A DNA stretch of 64,000 nucleotides, from assembly GCF_004341515.1 (NCBI RefSeq), contig NZ_SLZF01000007.1, positions 186,001 to 250,000 on the forward strand, given 5' to 3'. This DNA comes from Allobosea sp. BK604. Its GTDB lineage: Bacteria; Pseudomonadota; Alphaproteobacteria; Rhizobiales; Beijerinckiaceae. This document shows positions 36,038 to 43,366 of the stretch, one piece after another. The position numbers and the translations under genes were made by a program. Within the stretch, counting starts at the first letter, position 1, and every line of letters begins with the position of its first letter. Under the pieces are notes generated by a model. The model made no database searches, was not told where the DNA came from, and saw nothing but the letters and a program-made list of their open reading frames with translations.

Positions 36038-37075
36038 CTACAGCGTCCCCTTGTAGGGCGCGGCCACGATCAGGCAGCAATTGCCCGGCCTGACCCTGCC
36101 CGGCTGGCGGCGGCCGTAGAGGATGCCGTCGGCGGCGTAGTGCAGCAGCTCCGGCGGCCGCGTCGGGTCCCAGGTGCAGTGGATGCGTCCCGCCGGCTGG
36201 CCGGTGCTGACCTTCTCGCCATTGGCGTGGAACGGCTCGAAGATGCCGTCGGCCGAAGCGTAGACATAGGCCGCGGTTCCCGGCAGCTCGAGGATGGTGC
36301 TGTCGCCGCGCTTCGGCTCCGGCGTCTCGTGGGCGACGATGCCGAGGTGGTCGAGCACATTGGCGACGCCGCGCCGGCAGACCTTGAGCGCCTCCAGCGA
36401 GACCGTGCCGCCGCCCGCCATCTCCGTGCCGACCGTGACCAGCCCCTGCCGGCAGGCCGTCGCGGTCGCGGTGCGGGGCTCGCCGAGATTGCTGATCACC
36501 ACCGTCATCGGCGCGTCGAAGGCCTGCACGGCCGCGACATTGCGCTTGTGCAGGGTGGGGTCGTCCGTCGGCTCGACGATTGCGCTCGGGATGATGTCGA
36601 GCGAGGAGCCGCCCGAATGCAGGTCGAGGAAGGCGTCGCCGAGCGGCAGGATATGGTCGCTGACATAGGCTGCGATCTGCTGCGTGATCGTTCCGCGCGG
36701 ATCGCCCGGGAAGCTGCGGTTGAAGTTCAGCCCGTCGACCGAGGAGGTGCGTTTTCCTGCGATCACCGCATGGACATTGTTGGCCGGCATCAGGATGAGC
36801 CGTCCTTGCACCCGCCCGGGATCGAGATCGCGGATCATGTCGCAGATCGTGATCGGCCCCTCGTATTCGTCGCCATGGTTGCCGCCCTCGAGGATCGCGG
36901 TCGGCCCCGAGCCGTTCTTGATGACAGCGACGGGAATGCGCGTTGCACCCCAGGCATCGTCATCGGGCGAATGCGGGATCATCAGGAAGCCGACCTGCTT
37001 GCCGTCGCGCTCCGGATCGACCGTGAGGAAGGCGGAGGAGGGGCGGGGCGTAGGCTTTGGGCGGGGGCTAGTCAT
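36038..37075 (-). CDS. Succinylglutamate desuccinylase/aspartoacylase-family deacylase (DoeB-like)
   Basis: This 345-residue zinc-dependent enzyme removes an N-acyl group. Zinc ligands are expected in EGGNHGDEYEGP (His and Glu, about residue 64) and DLHSGGSSLD (His, about residue 145). It resembles DoeB, which deacetylates N-alpha-acetyl-diaminobutyrate in ectoine breakdown. No doeA-like ectoine hydrolase is in the window, so the substrate is open. It lies last in the direction of an amino-acid ABC transporter, 187 bases beyond it, and may belong to the same regulon. ATG 37075 gives the normal start. The longer frame crosses a repeat. Confidence 0.85.
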   Translation of the reverse strand: MTSPRPKPTPRPSSAFLTVDPERDGKQVGFLMIPHSPDDDAWGATRIPVAVIKNGSGPTAILEGGNHGDEYEGPITICDMIRDLDPGRVQGRLILMPANNVHAVIAGKRTSSVDGLNFNRSFPGDPRGTITQQIAAYVSDHILPLGDAFLDLHSGGSSLDIIPSAIVEPTDDPTLHKRNVAAVQAFDAPMTVVISNLGEPRTATATACRQGLVTVGTEMAGGGTVSLEALKVCRRGVANVLDHLGIVAHETPEPKRGDSTILELPGTAAYVYASADGIFEPFHANGEKVSTGQPAGRIHCTWDPTRPPELLHYAADGILYGRRQPGRVRPGNCCLIVAAPYKGTL

Positions 37076-37158
37076 GGCGGGCTCGTGGATATGATCGCGT
37101 TTCAGGGATGAGCACGGAGAACCCCCTCCCATAGGAGGGGGCGGCTCGGAGTGCGTCT

Positions 37159-37179
37159 TGGTCGGGCTTGACCCGACCA
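37159..37179. repeat. Hairpin of the TGGTCGGG palindrome family
   Basis: Perfect 8-base arms TGGTCGGG and CCCGACCA flank a 5-base loop. It matches 1972-1994 and 26776-26798 and lies in the gap between the substrate-binding protein and deacylase genes. Confidence 0.7.
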
Positions 37180-37213
37180 TCTCGGGACGGAAGAGCGCCC
37201 CGTTCTGAAAGGG

Positions 37214-37247
37214 ATTCCCGGGTCCGCGCTTCGCTACGCCCGAGAAT
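37214..37247. repeat. ATTCCCGGG...CCCGAGAAT imperfect hairpin
   Basis: Arms attcccggg and cccgagaat pair with one mismatch around a 16-base loop. It lies just downstream of the substrate-binding protein stop and may terminate or stabilise the 3' end of the transporter mRNA. It resembles another common rhizobial intergenic repeat. Confidence 0.55.
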
Positions 37248-37262
37248 GACGCTCTCGGCCGT

Positions 37263-38045
37263 TCACAGCGTCGGCAGCGGGTCCATCGGCATGTCCAGGT
37301 ACTTCCTGTGCAGCCGGTCGATCTCGCCGTTCATCGTGTTGAAGAAGATGAAGCTGTCGAGCCAGCGCACCAGATTGTGCTGGTCCATCTGCACGGCCAT
37401 ATGGGCCGGGCTGCGGCGAATGACGAATTTGCGCTCGAATTCCTTGTTTGGATTCTGCTTGGCGAGCGCTTGCGCGACGATGCTGTTGGTGGCGATCAGA
37501 TCGGCCTGGCCGGTGATATAGGCCGCGGCTGCGGTGGCGTCGTCCTCGGTGCGCATCAGGTTGGCCTTGGGCGCGGCGGCGCTGATCGCGAGTTCCTGCG
37601 TCGTGCCCTTGGCGGCGGCGATACGGGTCGAGCCGAGCGTCTCCGGGCTGGTGACGTTCGAGGATTTCGGCCCGAAGACGGCGAGGAAGGTGTTGGCATA
37701 GGGCGCGGTGAACATCACCTGCCGGGCGCGCTCGGGGGTCAGGCCGAGCACCGAGATGACGATGTCGACCTTGTCGGTCATCAGGAACGGGATGCGGTTG
37801 GCGCCGGTGATCTGCTGCATCTCCAGCTTCACGCCGAGACCCTTGGCGACCATCTCGGCGAATTCGATATCGAAGCCGATCGGGTTGCGGTTGGCGTCCT
37901 GCGCGCCGAATGGCGGCGCGTCGAGCGGCACGCCGATGCGGACAACGCCCTTTTGCAGGATGTCCTGGAGCTTGTCGGCATGGGCCTCGACCGAGCCGAA
38001 GGCGGCGACGGCCAGGGCTGCGAGACCGGCGAAGAATGAACGCAT
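37263..38045 (-). CDS. Polar amino-acid ABC transporter, periplasmic substrate-binding protein
   Basis: The 260-residue family 3 solute-binding protein has a Sec signal (FFAGLAALAVAAFGSVEAHA). The domain start is LQDILQKGVVRIGVPLDAPPFG, with the family signature GFDIEFAEMVAKGLG near residue 58. It would capture an amino acid or opine-like solute. Ectoine, glutamate or N-acetyl-amino acids cannot be told apart here. It is 42 bases downstream of the ATPase gene. Confidence 0.92.
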   Translation of the reverse strand: MRSFFAGLAALAVAAFGSVEAHADKLQDILQKGVVRIGVPLDAPPFGAQDANRNPIGFDIEFAEMVAKGLGVKLEMQQITGANRIPFLMTDKVDIVISVLGLTPERARQVMFTAPYANTFLAVFGPKSSNVTSPETLGSTRIAAAKGTTQELAISAAAPKANLMRTEDDATAAAAYITGQADLIATNSIVAQALAKQNPNKEFERKFVIRRSPAHMAVQMDQHNLVRWLDSFIFFNTMNGEIDRLHRKYLDMPMDPLPTL

Positions 38046-38087
38046 GATGTTTCTCCCCTCGTTAACGACTGATACGAAACGGCTTCC

Positions 38088-38819
38088 TCAGTGCAGGACC
38101 GCGCTGAGGAAGGTCTGCAGTTCGGGCGTCTTCGGCTCGGCGAGCACCGCCGCGGCCTGGCCTTCTTCGTGGATTCTGCCCTCGTGCATGAAGACCACGC
38201 GTGAGCCGAAGCGGCGCGCGAAGCCCATCTCATGGGTGACGAGGATCATGGTCATGCCCTCCTTCGCCACGGATTCGAGCACTTTCAGCACCTCGCCGGT
38301 CAACTCGGGATCGAGCGCCGAGGTGACCTCGTCGAACAACATGACCTTGGGCCGCATCGCCAGCGAGCGGGCAATGGCGACGCGCTGCTGCTGGCCGCCC
38401 GAGAGCTGCGAGGGGAAGGCGTCGAGCTTCTCCTCGAGCCCGACCCGGCGCAGCACCTCGCGCGCGACCTCGCGGGCCGCATCCGGCGCCTGCTTCTTCA
38501 CGACGCGCGGGGCGAGGGTGATGTTGTCGCTGACCGAGAGATGCGGGAACAGGTTGAAGCTCTGGAACACGATGCCGACCTCCTGCCTGAGCTTGCGCAG
38601 GTTGGTCCTGGGATCGTTGACCTTGACGCCGTCGACGCTGATCGAGCCGGCCTGGATCGGCTCCAGCCCGTTGATGCAGCGAAGCATCGTGCTCTTGCCG
38701 GAGCCGGAGCGGCCGATCACCGCCACGACCTCGCCCTTGGCGATGTCGAGCGAAACATCCTTCAGCACTTGAACGGTGCCGTAGCTCTTGCTGATCCCGT
38801 GGATTTCAACGAGCGACAT
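38088..38819 (-). CDS. Polar amino-acid ABC transporter, ATP-binding protein
   Basis: The 243-residue ATPase has Walker A VIGRSGSGKSTMLRCIN (about residue 37), Q-loop FQSFNLFPHLSV and signature QLSGGQQQRVAIA. Walker B is VMLFDEVTSALDPE and the switch region is TMILVTHEM. This is the GlnQ-type set of motifs. Its start overlaps the permease gene by 14 bases. Confidence 0.94.
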   Translation of the reverse strand: MSLVEIHGISKSYGTVQVLKDVSLDIAKGEVVAVIGRSGSGKSTMLRCINGLEPIQAGSISVDGVKVNDPRTNLRKLRQEVGIVFQSFNLFPHLSVSDNITLAPRVVKKQAPDAAREVAREVLRRVGLEEKLDAFPSQLSGGQQQRVAIARSLAMRPKVMLFDEVTSALDPELTGEVLKVLESVAKEGMTMILVTHEMGFARRFGSRVVFMHEGRIHEEGQAAAVLAEPKTPELQTFLSAVLH

Positions 38820-39456
38820 CGAGCCTCCGCTCGAGCGAGCGGCTCCATTGCGTGAGGGGGAAGCACATCGCGAAATAGATGCAGGCGACGGTGATATAGA
38901 CCGCGAAGGGCTTGTAGGTGCCGGCTGCCGTGAGCTGGCCCTCGCGGGTGAGCTCGACCAGGCCGATCGTCGCCGCCAGCGAGGTGTTCTTGATCAGCTG
39001 GACGAGGAAGCCGACCGTCGGCGGGATCGCGACGCGGATCGATTGCGGCACGATGACGTGGCGGAGTTGCTCGTAGAGCGAGAGGCCGAGCGAGGCGCCG
39101 GCCTCCCATTGCGTCTTGGCGATCGAGATCAACGCTCCTCGCCAGATCTCGCCCAGGAAAGCGCTGCCATAGATCGAGAAGGCGACGGCGGCCGCGAGCC
39201 ACGGATTCACCGAGATGCCGATCAGCGGCAGGCCGAAGAAGATCAGGAACAGCCAGACCAGCAGCGGCGTGCCCTGGACGACATGGATATAGGCGGCGGT
39301 GAACCAGCGTAGCGGCGCGATCGGCGAGATCCGCGCGAGGGCGAGGATGAGCCCGATCACGGCCGAGCCGGCGAAGGCGGCCGCGGTCAGCGCCAGCGTC
39401 CAGCGCGCCGCGGCGATCAGGTACAGGACATCGATGGTGCCGAATGTCCTGATCAT
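38806..39456 (-). CDS. Polar amino-acid ABC transporter, permease (second subunit)
   Basis: The 216-residue HisM/GlnP-type permease has about five membrane segments. The EAA loop that meets the ATPase is GALISIAKTQWEAGASLGLS (about residue 126). VVQGTPLLVWLFLIFFGLPL is a family motif. It overlaps the other permease by 4 bases and the ATPase by 14. Confidence 0.92.
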   Translation of the reverse strand: MIRTFGTIDVLYLIAAARWTLALTAAAFAGSAVIGLILALARISPIAPLRWFTAAYIHVVQGTPLLVWLFLIFFGLPLIGISVNPWLAAAVAFSIYGSAFLGEIWRGALISIAKTQWEAGASLGLSLYEQLRHVIVPQSIRVAIPPTVGFLVQLIKNTSLAATIGLVELTREGQLTAAGTYKPFAVYITVACIYFAMCFPLTQWSRSLERRLDVAR

Positions 39457-40115
39457 CGCCTGACGAACGCCATGTAGTAGATGCCGGCGAAGAGGCCGCG
39501 GAAGGCGAAGGCCAGGCCCAGATAGAGCACCCCGATCACGGTATAGACCTCGAAATCGCGGAAGGTGCGCGACTGCACGATCGAGGCGGCGTGGAACAGG
39601 TCCTGCACCGAGATCTGCGAGACCACGCTGGTCGCCAGCATCAAGAGCACGAACTGGCTGGCGAGCGCCGGGAACATCGCCTTCAGCGCCGGGAACATCA
39701 CGATATAGCGGAAGACCTGCAGGCCGGAGAGCCCGAGCGAATGCCCGGCCTCGACCTGCGCCTTCGGCACCGCCTCCAGTCCGGCCCGCACGATCTCGGT
39801 CGTATAGGCGCCGAGATTGATGACGAGCGCGATGATCGCCGCCGTCAGCCCGTCGAGCCTGAGGCCGAAGCTCGGCAGGCCGAAGAAGATCAGGAAGAGC
39901 TGCACCAGGAGCGGCGTGTTGCGGATGACCTCGACATAAACAGTGACGATCCGCTTCAGCCAGCCCGGCCCATAGACCTTCGCTGCCGCGCAGGCGACGC
40001 CGATGACGAGCCCGCCCACCATGGTGCAGGCCGAGAGCAGCAGCGTGGTGAGGACGCCGTCGAGAATGGACTCCCAGGCCGCAAAGATGTCGCGAAACTG
40101 CAGCCCGTATTTCAT
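39453..40115 (-). CDS. Polar amino-acid ABC transporter, permease (first subunit)
   Basis: The 220-residue permease has about five membrane segments, a VIRNTPLLVQLFLIFFGLPS motif (about residue 62) and the EAA loop RAGLEAVPKAQVEAGHSLG (about residue 110). It is the first gene of the minus-strand transporter operon and is divergent from the IclR gene across 138 bases. Confidence 0.92.
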   Translation of the reverse strand: MKYGLQFRDIFAAWESILDGVLTTLLLSACTMVGGLVIGVACAAAKVYGPGWLKRIVTVYVEVIRNTPLLVQLFLIFFGLPSFGLRLDGLTAAIIALVINLGAYTTEIVRAGLEAVPKAQVEAGHSLGLSGLQVFRYIVMFPALKAMFPALASQFVLLMLATSVVSQISVQDLFHAASIVQSRTFRDFEVYTVIGVLYLGLAFAFRGLFAGIYYMAFVRR

Positions 40116-40246
40116 CGCGTTCAGACCGGCCGGATCATGGCTGCGGCGCTCGCGCAGGCGGATTCGTGGCTCGGAATGGCAGGCAGTCGCGTCATGTTTC
40201 CCCTCTTTACGGAGAGGCTAGGTTGGCTTCTTATTTGATGTCAAGC

Positions 40247-40258
40247 TTCATATATGAA
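40247..40258. promoter_or_regulatory. Candidate IclR operator (TTCATATATGAA) over the iclR start
   Basis: A perfect 12-base palindrome, extended imperfectly to gcttcatatatgaaac, includes the ATG at 40254. It lies between the iclR gene and the divergent transporter operon. IclR-family proteins bind such short palindromes and usually control their own gene. The assignment is inferred. Confidence 0.5.
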
Positions 40259-41051
40259 ACAAGACGACATGGCCGATCTCCCGGACAGCGACAACGGCGA
40301 CAAGGCCTCCTACGCCGCTCCGGCCCTGGAGAAGGGTCTCGACATCCTCGAATTGCTGGCCGAGGTCGGCGAGCCCTTGTCGACGCGGACGATCGCCGAG
40401 CGCCTGCAGCGCTCGAAGAGCGAGATCTTCCGCATGGTCTTCGTGCTGCAGCAGCGCGGCTATCTCGTGCGCGAGGCCGGCACCGACCGGCTCGCGCTCT
40501 CGCGCCGCCTGTTCGATCTCGGCATCAGGTCGCCGAGCGGGCGCCAGCTCACCTCGGTCGTACTGCCGCTGATGGAGCGTTTCAGCGAGGAGAGCGGGCA
40601 GGCGGCCCATCTCGTCGTGCTCAGCCGGGCGCAGACCGTGGTGCTCGCCACCACCTCCGGCCATCTCGACGCGACCGTGACTGTGCGGCCGGGCTATGGC
40701 CGCCCGGCGCTCGAGGCCAATTCCGGCCGGCTCATCCTCGCCTTCCAGCCCGAGGCGCGCCGCCGCTCGCTGATGCGGGACGATCCGGCCGAGCAGGCGA
40801 GGCTCGATAGGCCCGAGATCAAGGAGGCGCTGGCCCTGATCGTCACGCAGGGGCACCAGATCGCGCCGAGCCGCGACATTCTCGCTGTCACCGACATCGC
40901 CTGCCCGGTTATCGGGCCCGCAGGCCAGGCGCAGGCTGCGATCCTCGTGCCCTGCCTGCAGCGCCACGGCGTCACGACCGACGAGAAGGCGATCCTGACG
41001 GCACTCAAGGCCTGCTGCCACGAGGCAGGCCTGCGCCTCGCCTATAGCTAG
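40254..41051 (+). CDS. IclR-family transcriptional regulator
   Basis: The 265-residue protein has an N-terminal winged helix (about residues 22-85, with PALEKGLDILELLAE and TRTIAERLQRSKSEIFRMV). A C-terminal IclR effector domain follows (VTDIACPVIGPAGQAQAAILVP). It probably controls the divergent amino-acid transporter and the deacylase in response to a small acidic ligand. ATG 40254 is inside the candidate operator. ATG 40269 (MADLPDSD) is an alternative that would leave the operator upstream. Confidence 0.9.
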   Translation: MKQDDMADLPDSDNGDKASYAAPALEKGLDILELLAEVGEPLSTRTIAERLQRSKSEIFRMVFVLQQRGYLVREAGTDRLALSRRLFDLGIRSPSGRQLTSVVLPLMERFSEESGQAAHLVVLSRAQTVVLATTSGHLDATVTVRPGYGRPALEANSGRLILAFQPEARRRSLMRDDPAEQARLDRPEIKEALALIVTQGHQIAPSRDILAVTDIACPVIGPAGQAQAAILVPCLQRHGVTTDEKAILTALKACCHEAGLRLAYS

Positions 41052-41126
41052 GCCGTCGACTCACCAACCCAGCCGCAGCTGAACCCGGCACGCTCGGCCC
41101 ACTTGCGTGCGGCCCGTTTGCGCGCT

Positions 41127-41154
41127 AAATACTGAACCATATGGTTCAGTATTT
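41127..41154. promoter_or_regulatory. 28-bp perfect palindrome centred on the ArsR start codon
   Basis: Arms aaatactgaaccat and atggttcagtattt are exact complements with no spacer. The ArsR ATG (41141-41143) is the first codon of the right arm, with no Shine-Dalgarno sequence in the usual place. It is most likely the ArsR operator, shutting off its own gene. Confidence 0.75.
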
Positions 41155-41506
41155 GACAGCCCGTCTCGACGCCTCGTTCGCCGCGCTCTCGGACGCCACA
41201 AGGCGCGGCGTCCTGGAGCAGCTCGGGCGTGCGGACGCTTCGATCACCGAGCTTGCCGAGACATTCCACATGACCCTCACGGGCATGAAGAAGCATGTCG
41301 GCGTCCTCGAGCAGGCGGGGCTCGTCACCACCAGGAAGGTCGGGCGCGTGCGGACCTGCAAGCTGCGTCCGGGCGGGCTGGAGGAGGAGGCGGCCTGGAT
41401 CGAGGGATATCGCCAGCTCTGGGCCTCACGGTTCGACGAGTTGGACACAATCGTCAAGGAACTGAAACAGAAGGAAGAGGTCGATGGACGCAAAGGGAAT
41501 GAGTGA
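41141..41506 (+). CDS. ArsR-family winged-helix transcriptional regulator
   Basis: The 121-residue protein has the ArsR fold: LSDATRRGVLEQL, ITELAETFHMTLTGMKKHVGVLEQAGLV (recognition helix about residues 45-60) and then VRTCKLRPGGLEE. It carries no cysteine metal site of the ArsB/CadC type, so it belongs to the non-metal subgroup usually paired with AHSA1 proteins. It overlaps the AHSA1 gene by 23 bases. The start codon lies in a large palindrome, implying self-repression. Confidence 0.92.
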   Translation: MVQYLTARLDASFAALSDATRRGVLEQLGRADASITELAETFHMTLTGMKKHVGVLEQAGLVTTRKVGRVRTCKLRPGGLEEEAAWIEGYRQLWASRFDELDTIVKELKQKEEVDGRKGNE

Positions 41507-41993
41507 GCCCACCTCCGGGAAGAGTCCTACGACGGTCGAGCGGGCGTCCGAGCGTGAACTGGTCGTCACGCGGACCTTCAACGGCCCCGCGCGCATCGTG
41601 TTCGAGGCCTGGACCAGGCCCGAACTGCTCCAGCGCTGGTGGGCGCCGAAGTCGTTCGGGATATCCTTCATCTCCTGCGAGGCCGATGTCCGCACGGGCG
41701 GCACCTACCGTTTCGTATTCGGCCATCCGGCCTCGGAGCAGCCCATGGCGTTCTTCGGCCGCTACATCGAAGTCATACCGCATTCCCGCCTTGTCTGGAC
41801 GAATGAGGAAGGCGGTGACGGAGGGGCGGTGACCACGGTGACCTTTGAGGAGCGGGCCGGACAGACCGTCGTCACCTTGCACGATCTCTATCCGTCGAAG
41901 GAGGCTCTCGACGCCGCCATCGCCTCCGGAAGCACGAGCGGGTTCAGCGAGACCTTCGAGCAGCTGGACGAGCTTCTCGCGACCCTAGGCTGA
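41484..41993 (+). CDS. SRPBCC/AHSA1-family protein
   Basis: The 169-residue protein is an AHSA1-like (START/SRPBCC fold) ligand-binding domain. The conserved start is LVVTRTFNGPARIVFEAWTRPELLQRWWAPK (about residues 26-56), followed by GGTYRFVFGHP and GRYIEVIPHSRLVWT. The ArsR-AHSA1 pairing is very common, but ligands are unknown. ATG 41499 is an in-frame alternative (MSEPTSG) that would shorten the overlap with arsR. Confidence 0.88.
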   Translation: MDAKGMSEPTSGKSPTTVERASERELVVTRTFNGPARIVFEAWTRPELLQRWWAPKSFGISFISCEADVRTGGTYRFVFGHPASEQPMAFFGRYIEVIPHSRLVWTNEEGGDGGAVTTVTFEERAGQTVVTLHDLYPSKEALDAAIASGSTSGFSETFEQLDELLATLG

Positions 41994-42097
41994 AGCGTGG
42001 GGCGGTCATGAGGTCGATCTCATGGCCGGTTCCTTGCGCTGCCCCGCCGCTTCGCCTCACGCCGCGATTCACGGTGCGGAAATGATGGTGTCGGCGA

Positions 42098-43111
42098 TTA
42101 GCTCAAGTGGGCAGCGTTGCTCTTAAGCTGAGAGGGCGACTGGCCGTAGCGCTTGCGGAACGAGCGGTTGAAATAGGAGAGGTCGCCGAAGCCGACCTCA
42201 TAGGCGATGCCGGAAATCGTCAGCCCGGACTCGTCCGACGCGATCAGCTTGTACCAGGCCCGTTCGAGCCGGCGTTCCAGCACATATTCCGAGAAGGTGC
42301 GCGCCTCGCTTTCGAACAGCTTCTGGATCGAGCGCGCGCTGACGCCATAAAGGCTGGCGATCGTCTCGATGCTGAGATCGCGCCGCTCCAGCCGCGTCTC
42401 GATATCGGCCTTGACCGCCCCGAGCCGCGCCGCGCGCCGGTCGAGCGGATTGGCCGGCTGGGCCGGGCTGCGGTCGCGCAGCATCGCGCCGATCAGATCG
42501 TGGATATGGGCGATGGCGAGCCCCTGCAATTCGGCCGAGTTCAGCGGCAGCAGGCCGCGCAGCAGCAGTGCGCCGTAATTGGCCAGCGCCTGCAGCGCGC
42601 GGTTGCCGCGCGCGACCGGCTGCATCAGCCGGGCTTCCAGGGGCGTGATGAAGCCTTGCAGCCGCTCCGTCTCGAGCTGGATCAGGTCGAGCCGGCCGAC
42701 CTGGAGCAAGGTGAAGCGCAGCTCGCTCCGGGCTTCGGCGATCAGCGCCTCGCGCGCCCGCAGGATGGTGCGGCGGCCGTCATGCTCGATGATCACCCGC
42801 CCGTCGGCCGGCCGCAGCAGCAGATAGCGCGAGACCTGGCCGAGCGCGGCGTCCGGCCAGCGCCAGTGGCCCGCCGGGTGGAAGCAGGACATCAGGCCGA
42901 GCTCCGGCCGCGTCGTCAGGACGCTGCTGGCGCCGAAGGGCAGGATCGCCCCGGCCGCCATGGTCTCGCGCGCCGCCGAGCGTCCGAGGAAGCGGTGCGA
43001 CAGGGCCTGCGCTTCCTGGCGGCTGAGGCTGTCGGAGATGCGCCAGAGCGGCGCCAGCGCTTCATCATCCTCTTCGGCAAGGCCGGGCCGTGTCGCGTCC
43101 GCCACATCCAT
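42098..43111 (-). CDS. AraC-family regulator of the siderophore-uptake locus
   Basis: The 337-residue protein has a unique N-terminal sensor domain. A C-terminal AraC DNA-binding domain covers about residues 240-335, with IETIASLYGVSARSIQKLFE for the first helix-turn-helix and GISGIAYEVGF-like and SYFNRSFRKRYGQSP for the second. The ATG at 43111 is preferred. The frame extends upstream only to a TTG at 43192. It is divergent from the TonB receptor, as in known siderophore-sensing AraC regulators that activate receptor genes. Confidence 0.88.
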   Translation of the reverse strand: MDVADATRPGLAEEDDEALAPLWRISDSLSRQEAQALSHRFLGRSAARETMAAGAILPFGASSVLTTRPELGLMSCFHPAGHWRWPDAALGQVSRYLLLRPADGRVIIEHDGRRTILRAREALIAEARSELRFTLLQVGRLDLIQLETERLQGFITPLEARLMQPVARGNRALQALANYGALLLRGLLPLNSAELQGLAIAHIHDLIGAMLRDRSPAQPANPLDRRAARLGAVKADIETRLERRDLSIETIASLYGVSARSIQKLFESEARTFSEYVLERRLERAWYKLIASDESGLTISGIAYEVGFGDLSYFNRSFRKRYGQSPSQLKSNAAHLS

Positions 43112-43253
43112 CGTCGTCGTTGCTTTGCTTCGCTGCAGTCCAAGGACGAGTTCGCGCCCGTCCAAGATTAAGCCTCTATCGCGACGATACAAGAATTCAC
43201 TGGAGGGCGCTACGAAGCATTACTAGACTCCGTATCAGGAATGGGATTGCTAA

Positions 43254-43270
43254 TTTAAAACAATTCCAAA
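43254..43270 (+). promoter_or_regulatory. Weak candidate Irr box upstream of the TonB-dependent receptor
   Basis: TTTAAAACAATTCCAAA matches the TTTAGAA-N3-TTCTAAA pattern with two mismatches. It is 97 bases upstream of the receptor ATG, in AT-rich sequence unlike the rest of the window. Iron control is plausible for this locus, but the site is weak. Confidence 0.3.
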
Positions 43271-43366
43271 CAAGACTGAATACATTCGAGTGAAAGTAAT
43301 TCTTTGCTGCGGAGACCGCCGCTTTATTTGACTGGCCGCTTACATGGCCTCGCAGGTTCGAGATCG

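Noticed and set aside
37263-40115. Ectoine transporter EhuABCD
   Set aside because: It has family-level similarity only and doeA/doeC/doeD/doeX are absent. The substrate is left open.
41484-41993. Hsp90 activator Aha1
   Set aside because: AHSA1 naming only. There is no Hsp90-binding N-terminal domain, so it was kept as an SRPBCC protein.
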